Assembly (NCBI RefSeq): GCF_005153485.1
Contig: NZ_CP039740.1
Coordinates: 4,095,001 to 4,159,000 of the forward strand
Direction of reading: 5' to 3'
Origin: Pseudolabrys sp. FHR47
GTDB taxonomy: Bacteria > Pseudomonadota > Alphaproteobacteria > Rhizobiales > Xanthobacteraceae
DNA: 64,000 nt
Shown here: in pieces, positions 44,529 to 54,505 of the stretch
How positions within the stretch are numbered: position 1 is the stretch's first letter
Layout of the letters: each line of letters begins with the position of its first letter
The notes under the pieces: generated by a model
The model's input: only the letters and a program-made list of their open reading frames with translations
What the model was told of the DNA's origin: nothing
Database searches by the model: none
Position numbers and translations under genes: made by a program

Positions 44529-45698
44529 TTACTTCGCCGGGTCCTTGACCTTCTCGATCTTGTCGAACTCGACGTTCTGCACGACGCCGTTCACCTTATC
44601 GACGCGGCGGATGTAGACCGTCTGCACGATGTCGCGAGTTGCCGGATCGATCGAGATCGGGCCGCGCGGGCTTTCCCAGGCCATGCCCTTGGCGGCGGCG
44701 ATGAGGCTGTCACCGTCGGCCTTGCCGCCGGTCTTCTTGAGCGCCTCATAAATGAGATGCATGCCATCCCAGCCACCGACCGAGAACATATCGGGGTTAC
44801 GCTTGAACTCGGCGTTGTAGGACTTCACGAAGGCCTCGTTCATCTTCGACTTGTGCTCGGCGCTGTAGTGCAGCACCGTGATGATGCCGAGCGCCGCGTC
44901 GCCCATGTTCTTGAGCGTGACGTCGTCCATGGTGATTTCACCCTGGCCCATCACCTTGGTCTTCTTCGGGTCGATGCCGCGTTCCTGCAGCGCCTTGGCC
45001 ATGGCCACCGGCTGCGCGCCACCCGGAATGAAGATGAACACGGATTCCGGATTGAGGTCCTTCATGCGCTGCACGAAGGCCGAGAAATCCGGGTTGGCCA
45101 CCGGCATGCGCACCGAGCCGACGATCTCGCCGCCGCCCGACTTGAAGCCCTTGTGGAACCAGGTTTCGGCGTCGATGCCCGGACCATAGTCGGCGACCAT
45201 GGTGTAGGCCTTCTTGATGCCCTGCTTGGCCGCCCACTTGCCGAGCGTGTCCTCGAGCTGCGGAATGGTGACCGAGGTGCGCGCGATATAGGGCGACTTG
45301 GTGGTGACGACTGAGGTCGCCGCGTTCATGACGACCATGAACTTCTTGGCTTCCTCGGACGGGCCGGCGGCGCCGAGCGCTTCCGGAGTCAGCGTGAAGC
45401 CGGCGATAATGTCGACCTTGTCGCGAACGATCAGTTCCTGCGCCAAACGCTTGGCGACATCCGGGTTCGGACCGCCGGTGTCCTTGCGGATGATCTCGAT
45501 CTTCTTGCCGGCGACCTTGTCGCCATGCTGTTTGACGTAAAGCTTGACGGCGTTGTCCATCTGCGCCGCGGTGTCGGCGAACTGGCCGGAATAGGCCATG
45601 ATCAAACCGATCTTGACGGTGTCCTGCGCCGAGGCCGAGGATACGGCCGTTGCAGCCAGAAGCGCGGCCGCCATGAAGAGCCCAGATTTCTTCATCAA
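44529..45698 (-). CDS. ABC transporter substrate-binding protein (branched-chain amino acid / aromatic type)
   Basis: A 389-residue type I periplasmic binding protein (Peripla_BP_6). A signal peptide (MMKKSGLFMAAALLAATAVSSASA) precedes VKIGLIMAYSGQFAD, the standard LivK-like start. No permease or ATPase genes are in the window, so it must work with subunits encoded elsewhere. It is oriented with the beta-oxidation operon downstream, suggesting its ligand (perhaps an aromatic or branched acid) feeds those enzymes. A terminator-like hairpin separates them. Confidence 0.92.
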   Translation of the reverse strand: MMKKSGLFMAAALLAATAVSSASAQDTVKIGLIMAYSGQFADTAAQMDNAVKLYVKQHGDKVAGKKIEIIRKDTGGPNPDVAKRLAQELIVRDKVDIIAGFTLTPEALGAAGPSEEAKKFMVVMNAATSVVTTKSPYIARTSVTIPQLEDTLGKWAAKQGIKKAYTMVADYGPGIDAETWFHKGFKSGGGEIVGSVRMPVANPDFSAFVQRMKDLNPESVFIFIPGGAQPVAMAKALQERGIDPKKTKVMGQGEITMDDVTLKNMGDAALGIITVLHYSAEHKSKMNEAFVKSYNAEFKRNPDMFSVGGWDGMHLIYEALKKTGGKADGDSLIAAAKGMAWESPRGPISIDPATRDIVQTVYIRRVDKVNGVVQNVEFDKIEKVKDPAK

Positions 45699-46231
45699 AA
45701 TCCTCCCGATAGGGCCGCTCGGAAAATCGGCGGCTTCCCTCTTAAAATAGCGGCCTTTCAGGCGCTCGTCACGCTTTTAGCGGCGCAGCCGCCCCATAGA
45801 GGCGTCCCATGGAGGCGCCTGACGATGCTCAATGTCGCAGTGTTCGATCGTCGCGACCGCCATGCGCACCTTTGGGCGGAATTTCGAAGAACGACGCCGA
45901 CGTGTTGAATTGATCGAACGCACAGGCTCTCGCCACGTCAACCCTCGGCATGAAGTATGGGACGCGTCCCACCGATACCGTGACGCCGCCTTTATGTGCC
46001 TTCGTTACGCAGGTGCAGGACTTCGGCAAGTGCGGATTTTGGGAATGTCGGCGCACGGCCAGTACGTCTGGCTTCCGCTCCGCCGTGACGATGCTGCACT
46101 GCCGCATTCCGACGTAACGCATTTTAGTGATGCAACTTATTCAAGGGATTTGTTTGCCAAGGACGTAATGCCGGCGTTCAAGGGCGGCTGAGCATGCTAC
46201 GAAAGCTTCTCGCCTTGCCGGATACCCTACA
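45699..46231. other. Intergenic region without a supported gene
   Basis: A 533-bp stretch, less GC-rich than its flanks from about 45850. It contains a 14-bp perfect palindrome TGGGACGCGTCCCA (45958-45971). Open frames exist (for example 45832-46191 on the plus strand) but show no family resemblance, no good ribosome site and an odd residue composition. The promoter of the binding-protein gene lies at its left end and that of the MFS gene at its right end. Confidence 0.5.
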
Positions 46232-47470
46232 ATGAATGCAATTGCTGACGCCACCCACGGCGTCGAATCGCCTTACGCCTGGCGGCGCCTCGCCGCCGGC
46301 CTGATGCTCAGCACCTTGGGCGGCGTCGGCATGTGGTCGGTCGTCGTGGCGCTGCCGGCCATGCAGGCCGAGTTCGGCGTCGATCGCGCATCAGCCTCGG
46401 TGCCGTTCACGCTGACCATGCTCGGCTTCGGTGTCGGCAACATCGTCATGGGCCGGCTGTCCGACCGCTTCGGTATCGCGCTGCCGATGGCGCTGGGCAC
46501 AGTGATGCTCGCCGTCGGCTATGTGCTCACCGGGCTTGCCGGTTCGTTGTGGCAGGTCGCGCTGGCGCATGGCCTGCTGATCGGCGTCGGCTGCTCGACA
46601 TCATTCGGCCCGCTGATGGCTGACATGTCGCACTGGTTCTCCAAGCGCCGTGGCCGCGCCGTGGCGATCGCCGCCGCCGGCAATTATCTTGCCGGTACGT
46701 TCTGGCCGCCGGTGGTCTCGCACTTCATCGAAGTCAGCGGCTGGCGCGCCACCCATATCGGCATCGGCATTTTTCTCGTCTTCGCGATGTTTCCGCTGAT
46801 CCTGGTGATGCGGCGCAAGCTGGTCGAAGGGCATAGCGACGCCACCACCAGCAACGACGAGCGCCGGCGCGCCGAGAGCCCGTTCTCGCCGCGCACGCTG
46901 CAAATCCTGCTCTGCATTGCCGGTGTCGCCTGCTGCGTGGCGATGTCGATGCCGCAGGTGCACCTCGTCGCCTATTGCGCCGATCTCGGTTACGGCGCGG
47001 CGCGCGGTGCCGAAATGCTGTCGGCGATGCTGGCGCTCGGCATCATCAGCCGCGTTGGCTCCGGCTTCGTCGCCGACAAGATCGGCGGCGTACGCACGCT
47101 GCTGATCGGTTCGGTGGCGCAGGGCCTCGCACTCTTCCTCTATTTGCCGTTCGACGGGCTTTATTCGCTTTATTTCATCTCGGCGATGTTCGGCCTGTTC
47201 CAGGGCGGCATCGTGCCGATGTATGCCGTCATCGTGCGCGAGTATTTCTCGCCGAAGGAAGCCTCAACCCGCGTCGGCCTCGTCATCTTCTCGACCGTGG
47301 CCGGCATGGCCATCGGCGGCTGGATGTCGGGCAAGATATTCGACATCACCGGCTCGTATCAGGCGGCCTTCGTCAACGGCCTCGCCTGGAATGCCCTCAA
47401 TGTCACGATCATGCTGTGGCTGTTGTGGCGGTCGCAGCGCCGCGGGCCAACGGTGGCAGCGATAGCCTGA
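46232..47470 (+). CDS. MFS transporter (monocarboxylate / oxalate-formate antiporter-like)
   Basis: A 412-residue major facilitator with twelve hydrophobic helices and a central hydrophilic loop (KLVEGHSDATTSNDERRR, about 198-215). The cytoplasmic motif GRLSDRFGIALP after helix 2 is the MFS motif A, and FSKRRGRAVAIAAAGNYLAG is typical of the OFA-like branch. Probable substrate is a small carboxylate. It stands alone between a non-coding stretch and the aldo/keto reductase gene. Confidence 0.88.
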   Translation: MNAIADATHGVESPYAWRRLAAGLMLSTLGGVGMWSVVVALPAMQAEFGVDRASASVPFTLTMLGFGVGNIVMGRLSDRFGIALPMALGTVMLAVGYVLTGLAGSLWQVALAHGLLIGVGCSTSFGPLMADMSHWFSKRRGRAVAIAAAGNYLAGTFWPPVVSHFIEVSGWRATHIGIGIFLVFAMFPLILVMRRKLVEGHSDATTSNDERRRAESPFSPRTLQILLCIAGVACCVAMSMPQVHLVAYCADLGYGAARGAEMLSAMLALGIISRVGSGFVADKIGGVRTLLIGSVAQGLALFLYLPFDGLYSLYFISAMFGLFQGGIVPMYAVIVREYFSPKEASTRVGLVIFSTVAGMAIGGWMSGKIFDITGSYQAAFVNGLAWNALNVTIMLWLLWRSQRRGPTVAAIA

Positions 47471-47648
47471 TACCGGGTCCATCAAGGCCCGACGATCAGC
47501 TTCGGGCTTGAGTCCCGGCGGACAGGCTCACCGACGCATAAAACCGGCTTGAGCTTTTAATTCTTCGCAAGATCGTCGCAGGTGAGGCTTAAGCCACGGG
47601 CCTGACACCCCTATATTGTCGAAACCGAATGCATTGAGGAGAATTGCC

Positions 47649-48635
47649 ATGCAGCAACGCCAGCTCGGTCGTAGCGGCCTTACCGTGTCCACGCTTGGAT
47701 TGGGCTGTATGGGGATGTCCGAGTTCTACGGCGCGCGCGACGATGCGGAGTCCATTGCCACGATCCATCGCGCCATTGAACTCGGCGTCACACTCCTCGA
47801 CTCCGCCGACATGTACGGCATGGGACATAACGAAGAACTGCTCGGTCGCGCCATCAAGGGCATGCGCGACAAGGTCGTGCTGGCGACCAAGTTCGGTAAT
47901 ATGCGCGGGCCAAATGGCGAACGGCTGCCCCCCAATGGCAAGCCCGAACACGTCAGAAACGCCTGCGACGCCAGCCTGAAGCGCCTCGGCGTCGATGTCA
48001 TCGATCTGTACTACCAGCACCGCGTCGACCCAAAGACGCCGATCGAGGATACGGTCGGCGCCATGGCCGATCTGGTAAAGGCCGGCAAAGTGCGTTTCCT
48101 CGGTTTATCGGAAGCCGCGCCGAACACCATCCGCCGCGCCCACAACGTGCATCCCATCGCCGCGCTGCAGACGGAATATTCGCTGTGGAGCCGCGATGTC
48201 GAGGACGAGATCCTGCCGACCCTGCGCGAGCTCGGCATCGGTTTCGTGGCGTATGCGCCGCTCGGTCGCGGTTTCCTCACCGGTGGCATCAAAAATACGA
48301 AAGACTTTGCCGCCGACGATACCCGCCGTGTCGCGCCGCGGTTTTCCGACGCGAATTTCAGCCGCAATCTCGCTCTCGTGCATACCGTCGAAGCGCTGGC
48401 CAAGGATAAAGGCTGCAAGCCGTCGCAGATCGCCCTCGCCTGGGTCATGTCCCGGGGCAACGACGTGGTGCCGATCCCGGGCACCAAGCGCCGCACTTAT
48501 CTTGAAGAGAACGTGGCGGCGGCGAATGTGACGTTGAGCGCCGCCGATCTCGACCGCCTGGAGAAGGCTTTCCCCAAAGGCGCCGCCTCTGGCGAACGCT
48601 ATGCCGCCTCGGGCATGCAGATGCTCAATTTGTAA
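47649..48635 (+). CDS. Aldo/keto reductase
   Basis: A 328-residue NADPH-dependent (beta/alpha)8 oxidoreductase. The catalytic tetrad is visible: Asp and Tyr in [15 protein letters not shown], Lys in VVLATKFG and His in [10 protein letters not shown]. The C-terminal [14 protein letters not shown] binds the cofactor phosphate. GAGGAG (47636-47641) precedes ATG 47649. It likely reduces aldehydes or quinone-like carbonyls. No operon partners are evident. Confidence 0.93.
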   Translation: MQQRQLGRSGLTVSTLGLGCMGMSEFYGARDDAESIATIHRAIELGVTLLDSADMYGMGHNEELLGRAIKGMRDKVVLATKFGNMRGPNGERLPPNGKPEHVRNACDASLKRLGVDVIDLYYQHRVDPKTPIEDTVGAMADLVKAGKVRFLGLSEAAPNTIRRAHNVHPIAALQTEYSLWSRDVEDEILPTLRELGIGFVAYAPLGRGFLTGGIKNTKDFAADDTRRVAPRFSDANFSRNLALVHTVEALAKDKGCKPSQIALAWVMSRGNDVVPIPGTKRRTYLEENVAAANVTLSAADLDRLEKAFPKGAASGERYAASGMQMLNL

Positions 48636-48684
48636 CAATAACAGCGGCGGCCCAGGCAAACGTATGCCAGCCGGTCGCCTTCGG

Positions 48685-48714
48685 CGACCACCCTCCCCCG
48701 CATGAGGGGGAGGG
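48685..48714. repeat. Fragment of the CCCTCCCC palindromic repeat family
   Basis: CGACCACCCTCCCCCG...GAGGGGGAGGG forms a short CCTCCCCC/GGGGGAGG hairpin between two convergent genes. It resembles the right end of the elements at 41853-41969 and 59571-59690 and could serve as a bidirectional terminator. Confidence 0.6.
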
Positions 48715-48723
48715 ATAACAAGA

Positions 48724-50514
48724 TCAAAACGCCTCCGCCGGCAATTCCATGGTGCTCACCGCGCCGGCCTGGATGCGGGCGAGACGCGTCGCGGTCTCGG
48801 GCATCATGCGCTCCATGAAGAAGCGCGCGGTGACGAGCTTGGCGGAAAAGCGCGCAGCATCGCCGCCATCCTTCAGCTTGGCTTTCGCCGCCTCGGCAAT
48901 CTGGCACCACATATAGCCGAGCGCCACGAGACCGAAGAGATGCAGATAATCGGTGGCGCCGGCGCCGGCATTGTCGGGCTTGGCCATGGCGTTCTGCATG
49001 AACCACATCGAAGCCTGCTGCAGGTGACCGGCGCCCTGCCCGAGCGCTGTGACCAAAGGCTTCATGGTCTCGTCCGCACTCTTGTCCTTCACATAGGCAC
49101 CGACCTCGCCGAGAAACGTCATCAGCGCGCGGCCGCCATCCTTGCCGAGCTTGCGGCCGACAAGGTCCATCGCCTGCACGCCATTGGCGCCTTCGTAGAT
49201 CATGGCGATGCGGGCATCGCGCACGAACTGCTCCATGCCGTGCTCGGCGATGTAGCCATGACCACCATACATCTGCTGCGCCGACACCGTGTTGGCGAAA
49301 CCGACATCGGTCATCACGCCCTTGATCACCGGCGTCATCAGGCCGAGCGCATCGTCGGCGGCCTGGCGTTCCTTGGCGTCGCCGGAGCGATGTGCGACGT
49401 CGCTCTTGAGGCCGGCCCACAGCACCAGCGCGCGCGCCGCCTCGTTAAAGGCGCGCATGGTCATCAAGGTGCGGCGCACGTCGGGATGCACGATGATCGG
49501 ATCGGCCGCCTTGTCGGGGAATTTCGCGCCGGTGATGGCGCGGCCCTGCAGGCGCTCCTTCGCGTAGACGACGGCGTTCTGATAGGCGACCTCGGACAAA
49601 GCGAGGCCCTGGATGCCGACACCGAGGCGCGCCTCGTTCATCATCACGAACATGGCGTTGAGGCCGCGGTTTTCCTCACCGACCAGCCAGCCCGTGGCAT
49701 TGTCGTAGTTCATCACGCAGGTCGAGTTGCCGTGGATGCCCATCTTCTCTTCGAGCGAACCGCACGACACGCCGTTGCGTTCACCGACGGAGCCATCGTC
49801 GCCGACCATGAACTTCGGCACCACGAAGAGCGAAATGCCCTTGGTGCCGGCCGGTGCGCCCTCGATTCGCGCCAGCACCAGATGGATGATGTTGTCCGAC
49901 ATGTCGTGTTCGCCGGCCGAGATGAATATCTTGGTGCCGGTGATCTTGTAGGAGCCATCGGCCTGCTTCACCGCCTTGGTGCGCAAGAGGCCGAGATCGG
50001 TGCCGCAATGCGGTTCGGTGAGATTCATGGTGCCGGTCCAGACACCTTCGATCATCTTCGGCAGATATTTCTGCTTGACGGCGTCGTTGGCGTGCACGAT
50101 CAGCGCGGCGATCGCGCCCTGCGTCAGGCCCGGATACATGGCGAAGGCCATGTTGGCCGAGCAGAAATATTCGTTGACGATTTCGGTGAGCGTCATCGGC
50201 AAGCCCTGGCCGCCGAATTCCTGCGGCGCCGAGATGCCGATCCAGCCGCCCTCGACGATCTGCTTGTAGGCGTCCTTGAAGCCGGTGGGGGTCTTCACGC
50301 TGCCGTCGGCCGAGCGCTTGCAGCCTTCCTTGTCGCCGACGCGGTTGAGCGGGGTCAGCACGTCTTCCGACAGCTTGGCGGCTTCGCGCAGGATGGCTTC
50401 GACCACATCGGGCGAAGCGTCGGAGAAGCCCGGCAGGTTACCGTAGCGCTCGATATGGAAGACGTCGTTGAGCAGGAACAGCGCGTCGTCGACGGGCGCT
50501 TTGTAGATCGGCAT
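48724..50514 (-). CDS. Acyl-CoA dehydrogenase, DmdC-like (596 residues)
   Basis: A 596-residue member of the large acyl-CoA dehydrogenase group that includes DmdC (3-methylmercaptopropionyl-CoA dehydrogenase). The N-terminal extension MPIYKAPVDDALFLLNDVFHIERY is diagnostic, MNLTEPHCGTDLGLLRTKA and TGTKIFISAGEHD form the FAD region, and the C-terminal domain includes MIYEGANGVQAMDLVGRKL with the catalytic glutamate in YEG. Members without dmd genes usually act on medium- or long-chain acyl-CoAs. It diverges from podJ. Confidence 0.92.
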   Translation of the reverse strand: MPIYKAPVDDALFLLNDVFHIERYGNLPGFSDASPDVVEAILREAAKLSEDVLTPLNRVGDKEGCKRSADGSVKTPTGFKDAYKQIVEGGWIGISAPQEFGGQGLPMTLTEIVNEYFCSANMAFAMYPGLTQGAIAALIVHANDAVKQKYLPKMIEGVWTGTMNLTEPHCGTDLGLLRTKAVKQADGSYKITGTKIFISAGEHDMSDNIIHLVLARIEGAPAGTKGISLFVVPKFMVGDDGSVGERNGVSCGSLEEKMGIHGNSTCVMNYDNATGWLVGEENRGLNAMFVMMNEARLGVGIQGLALSEVAYQNAVVYAKERLQGRAITGAKFPDKAADPIIVHPDVRRTLMTMRAFNEAARALVLWAGLKSDVAHRSGDAKERQAADDALGLMTPVIKGVMTDVGFANTVSAQQMYGGHGYIAEHGMEQFVRDARIAMIYEGANGVQAMDLVGRKLGKDGGRALMTFLGEVGAYVKDKSADETMKPLVTALGQGAGHLQQASMWFMQNAMAKPDNAGAGATDYLHLFGLVALGYMWCQIAEAAKAKLKDGGDAARFSAKLVTARFFMERMMPETATRLARIQAGAVSTMELPAEAF

Positions 50515-50902
50515 CGATTTCTCTCCCCGGCATCCGGCCTTGGCGTTCCCTGGGCGGTCAGGCGCCCGTTTGGAAAGCGGCCGGCTCGTTTCAAGTTCCC
50601 TTGCGGCAGCTAAGCGTCGGCCCAGGCGGTGCCAAGGCAGAATCGGCGTTTCCCACCATTTTGCCGCAGCGGCTTTACAGCGGCATTAAGGGAACGCGGT
50701 CCTGATGGACGCTACCCGCGCGCAGGCAAATTCCTAACGAAACCCCGCCACTTCGCCCGGATATTAACCCGCTGTTTACCGTAAAGGGCAAAAAGTCGGC
50801 GGGTGGCCCAAAGCGGGCCCGGTGGTCGTTCCCCGGCGCAATCCGGCTTTCCTGAATGGGAGCTGGTCCCCTTACGCCTCCACCTCGACGTTGGGTGTGA
50901 GA
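50515..50902. other. Divergent promoter region of the DmdC-like and podJ-like genes
   Basis: A 388-bp spacer without a gene. AT-rich patches stand out at 50761-50795. TTAA-N7-TTTA (50764-50778) is one base from the CtrA consensus TTAA-N7-TTAA and lies 125 bp before the podJ-like start. Confidence 0.5.
50764..50778 (+). promoter_or_regulatory. Candidate CtrA-binding site upstream of the PodJ-like gene
   Basis: TTAACCCGCTGTTTA matches the CtrA consensus TTAA-N7-TTAA at seven of eight defined positions. CtrA is the cell-cycle regulator of Alphaproteobacteria, and podJ is cell-cycle controlled in Caulobacter, so the location is plausible. A single near-match in a genome is weak evidence alone. 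Confidence 0.4.
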
Positions 50903-53900
50903 ATGAAATTTGGTGTCCCGTGGAGTGTCAAAGGCATACGGCCCGAAGCCCGCGAGACTGCCAAGGAAGCGGCTCGCCGGTCCGGCATGCCTTTGGGCGA
51001 ATGGCTGAATTCGGTCATCCTCCAGCAGGCCGGGGACTTTGACGAAGAGGATACTTATGGCGCCGCCGACATGTCGTCGGTCCATGAGCGTCTCGACGAC
51101 ATCACGCGCCGGCTCGACCAGTTCTCCCGCAAAGGCCCGGAAGCCTATGCGCCGCGCCGCGGACGCGAGGCCGCCAGCCCCAATAACGACCAGCTCGTCC
51201 AGCTGATCGCCCGGCTCGATCAGCGTATCGAGCAGCTCGCCCAATTGCCGCGGATGATGGCGCCCTACGCGCCGCCGCTGGCGCCGCAGGCCCCGGCCTG
51301 GCCCACCCCGTCGCAGATGGCGCGGCCGGCGACGCCGCCGCAGCCCGGCCTGCCGCTCGGCCTCGACCGCGCCGTCGCCGATATCGCCGCCCGCCAGCGC
51401 AGCCTCAACGGCGTCGCCGCACCACCCAGGCCGATGGCCCCGCCAAGCCAGCCGCTGCCGCAGGTCGTTACTACGCCGGCCGCTCCTGCTTATGTACCGG
51501 CGGTGCCGACGCAGGACCTTTCGGGCCTCGAAGAACACCTCAAGCAGATCACCGACCAGATCGAGACCTTGCGCCGTCCCGGCGTCGAGGACGCCATCAA
51601 CGCCCTGCGCGCTGAACTCGGCGACATTGGCCGGGCGCTCAACGACGCCATGCCGCGCCAGGCGATCGACGCCATCGAGCGGCAGATTCACGGCCTGACC
51701 CAGCGCATCGCCGAAGGCCGGCAAAATGGCGGCGACGCCGGCGCACTGACCGGCATTGAGCACGGTCTGGCCGAAGTGCGCGACGCGCTGCGCGGCCTGA
51801 CGCCGGCCGAAAGCCTGGTCGGCTTCAACGAGGCGGTCGACGGGCTGGCGCACAAGATCGATATGATCGTGGCCCGCCGCGATCCGGAAATGCTCGGCCA
51901 GCTCGAGCGCGCCATCACCACCTTGCGCGAGATGACCGGCCACGTCGCCTCGAACGATGCGGTCAGCCGGCTCGCCGCGCAGGTCGCCGAGCTGGGCGAC
52001 AAGGTCGATCACTTCGCCATGGGCGGGGCAAGCGACGCGCTCAACAATCTCGAGCACCGCATCAGCGCCCTGTCCGAAGCGCTCGCCGCGCGCTCGCAGA
52101 ACGGCGCCGTCGTGCCGCCGCGGCTGGAAGCGCTGGTCGAGTCGCTCAGCGACAAGATCGAGCAGATCCAGCAATCGCGCGGCGAGAATGTCGCCGCCGG
52201 CCATCTCGAGGACCAGATCGTGGCGCTGGTGAAGCGTCTCGACGCCTCGGACTCGCGGCTCGGCCATCTCGAGGCGATCGAGCGCGGGCTGGGCGACCTT
52301 CTCGTCCATATCGAGGAAATCCGCGCCAACAAGAATACCGGCGCCGTCCGCGAGGACGGTGCGCCCGTTGTCGCGCAATTGCAGCAGCAGTTGGCGCGCA
52401 CCCAGTCGGCGCTCGACGCCATGCACGGCACGCTTGGCATTGTCGTCGACCGTCTGGCCACGATTGAAAAAGGCGTACGCGAGCCGCGTGGGGCGGTTCA
52501 CGACGAGGCGATGGAGCTGACGCAGCCGGTCGGCAGGATTGCCGCACGCGCCGTTGTCGACGAGACGCCGCAGGCGCAGCCGGCTCAGCAGCCCGCGCCG
52601 CAGCGCATGGAGGCGCCGCAGGCCGAGCCGGCCCGGTTGCCGCCGCGTCCTTATCCGCAGCAGCCAGCGCCGGAGCTGGCAGCCGTACTGGCGCAGCGGC
52701 CCGCGCCGCAACCCGCGCCTCAGCCGGCAGCGCAGCCCGCACCGCAGCCAGCCGCCCGGCGACTGCCGCCGGCACCGCGCCTGCCGATCAATCCAGACCT
52801 GCCACCCGACATGCCGATCGAGCCGGGCTCGGCACCGCCGCGCTTTGCCGGCAGCCATGCCGCACGCATCGCCGCCTCGGAAGCGGCGCTCGGTGCAGCG
52901 CGGCCGAAACTGGAAGCGGAGCCCGAGGGCAAATCCGGCTTCCTCGCCGCCGCCCGTCGCGCCGCGCGGATTGCCATGCAGTCCTCCAAGCCGCGCGCGC
53001 CGGAACTCGACGTGCCCCAGTACATGGCCGCGGACGAGGAAGCTGCGCCGTCGCTGCGCTCCTCGGTGATGAAGAAGATCAAATCGGTCCTCATCGCCGC
53101 CAGCCTGGTCGCCATCATCATTGGTGGCATCCAGATCGCCAGCAAGTTCTTCGATTTCAATTCTTCGCACACGCCACAGAACGTCGGCGGCGGCGTCACG
53201 ACGCCGCCGCAGACGACCACCGACGACCCGCTGGTCACGCAATCGCTGACCGCGCCGATCAAACCGTTCGACGGCAGCGCGATGATCGGCGGCGCCACCC
53301 CGGGTACCGGTCCGGTCCGCAACGTGACGCCGGGCATACTGCCCGGCACCGACAGTTCGTCGCTGCTCTCCGCTCCCGCGCTCAACCCGCCGCCGCAAAC
53401 TGCGCCGAACAGCAAGCCGACCAACGACGTCACCGGCAGCATTCCGTCGCGTGCGCCCAAGGCCAGGCCGGCAAGTCCTTATGGCGACATCGATCTGCCG
53501 ATCGCCATCGGCGGCGCCCGGCTGCGCGACGCGGCCGTCGGCGGCGATGCGGTTGCCGCCTATGAGGTGGCACAGCGCTTCGCCGAAGGGCGCGGCGTCG
53601 CCGCCAATCCCGAAGAAGCCGCGCGCTGGTTCGATCGCTCCGCCGGCAAGGGCTTCGTCCCGGCGCAGTTCCGCTATGCCAGCATGCTGGAAAAAGGCCA
53701 GGGCGTGAAAAAGAACCTCGGCCAGGCGCGCAAGCTCTATGTCGCCGCTGCCGGCCGGGGCCATGCCAAGGCGATGCACAATCTCGCGGTGCTCTACGCC
53801 GAAGGCATCGACGGCAAACCGGACTACGCGACCGCCGCGCAGTGGTTCCGCAAGGCGGCCGACCATGGCGTCGGCGACAGCCAATACAATCTCGGCATTC

Positions 53901-54262
53901 TCTGCGCCCGCGGCCTCGGCGTGGAAAAGAACTTCAACGATGCCTACCGGTGGTTTGCACTGGCTGCCGCCCAGGGCGACCGCGAAGCCGCCAAAAAGCG
54001 CGACGAGATCGCCGACCGGCTTGAGCCCGACGATCTCACGGCCGCCCAGGCTGCCGTCAAGAAGTTCGTCGCCAAGCCGCAGCCCGCCGAAGCGATCGCA
54101 GTTCCCGTGCCGCAAGGCGGCTGGGACGACAACGGCAACGCCGAAGCGCCCGCCACAATGCCGCCGGCCCCCGGGCCGGTGAGCAAGCCTCAGGCCCGGC
54201 CGCAGCCCGCGCGCGCCGCCGCCGCCGGCCCGCTCAACCTCGGCTCCGTCGCCCGGCATTAA
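50903..54262 (+). CDS. podJ: PodJ-like polar localization protein with Sel1 repeats
   Basis: A 1119-residue polarity protein. The N-terminus MKFGVPWSVKGIRPEARETAKEAARRSGMPLGEWLN is the conserved PodJ start. Residues of about 60-560 are coiled-coil-prone (IDAIERQIHGL, LEHRISALSEALAA); 560-640 is rich in proline, glutamine and alanine. One transmembrane helix is near 728-750 (VLIAASLVAIIIGGIQIA), and about four Sel1 repeats occupy 886-1035 in the periplasm (YEVAQRFAEGRGVAAN, QYNLGILCARGLGVEKN). PodJ organises pole-specific assembly during the cell cycle. ATG 50903 is chosen at the conserved N-terminus. Confidence 0.88.
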   Translation: MKFGVPWSVKGIRPEARETAKEAARRSGMPLGEWLNSVILQQAGDFDEEDTYGAADMSSVHERLDDITRRLDQFSRKGPEAYAPRRGREAASPNNDQLVQLIARLDQRIEQLAQLPRMMAPYAPPLAPQAPAWPTPSQMARPATPPQPGLPLGLDRAVADIAARQRSLNGVAAPPRPMAPPSQPLPQVVTTPAAPAYVPAVPTQDLSGLEEHLKQITDQIETLRRPGVEDAINALRAELGDIGRALNDAMPRQAIDAIERQIHGLTQRIAEGRQNGGDAGALTGIEHGLAEVRDALRGLTPAESLVGFNEAVDGLAHKIDMIVARRDPEMLGQLERAITTLREMTGHVASNDAVSRLAAQVAELGDKVDHFAMGGASDALNNLEHRISALSEALAARSQNGAVVPPRLEALVESLSDKIEQIQQSRGENVAAGHLEDQIVALVKRLDASDSRLGHLEAIERGLGDLLVHIEEIRANKNTGAVREDGAPVVAQLQQQLARTQSALDAMHGTLGIVVDRLATIEKGVREPRGAVHDEAMELTQPVGRIAARAVVDETPQAQPAQQPAPQRMEAPQAEPARLPPRPYPQQPAPELAAVLAQRPAPQPAPQPAAQPAPQPAARRLPPAPRLPINPDLPPDMPIEPGSAPPRFAGSHAARIAASEAALGAARPKLEAEPEGKSGFLAAARRAARIAMQSSKPRAPELDVPQYMAADEEAAPSLRSSVMKKIKSVLIAASLVAIIIGGIQIASKFFDFNSSHTPQNVGGGVTTPPQTTTDDPLVTQSLTAPIKPFDGSAMIGGATPGTGPVRNVTPGILPGTDSSSLLSAPALNPPPQTAPNSKPTNDVTGSIPSRAPKARPASPYGDIDLPIAIGGARLRDAAVGGDAVAAYEVAQRFAEGRGVAANPEEAARWFDRSAGKGFVPAQFRYASMLEKGQGVKKNLGQARKLYVAAAGRGHAKAMHNLAVLYAEGIDGKPDYATAAQWFRKAADHGVGDSQYNLGILCARGLGVEKNFNDAYRWFALAAAQGDREAAKKRDEIADRLEPDDLTAAQAAVKKFVAKPQPAEAIAVPVPQGGWDDNGNAEAPATMPPAPGPVSKPQARPQPARAAAAGPLNLGSVARH

Positions 54263-54505
54263 GTTTAAAACCGCGAAAGCGGTGACGTCGCGCCAGCGGG
54301 GGTGTTCAATCGCGTCGAATCGCGCGAAGACGTGCACGTGTCACGAAACATCGTCAGGATGGATCCGAGCCAAAGGGTCGCACGTTGCGCCTCAGTTAGA
54401 CCCGGATCGAAAGCTACGCGTGCCTGGCACGCAATCCGCGGCGGCGACGGCCGCCGGCGCGGAGAACGCTTCCGACCAACGCCCTGAAAGCCGGACGACG
54501 TCGCT

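Noticed and set aside
45832..46191. A 119-residue plus-strand frame in the 533-bp gap
   Set aside because: No ribosome site, no family resemblance and an unusual composition; treated as non-coding, though a small orphan gene cannot be fully excluded.
54270..54283. ACCGC-GAAA-GCGGT hairpin after the podJ-like gene as a terminator
   Set aside because: A 5-bp stem without a following T-run is not enough to call.
50675..54337. A 1220-residue open frame on the minus strand opposite the podJ-like gene
   Set aside because: It is the antisense shadow of a GC-rich gene. The residue composition (Arg/Gly/Ala/Asp-rich without domains) is typical of shadows, while the plus strand has PodJ and Sel1 features.
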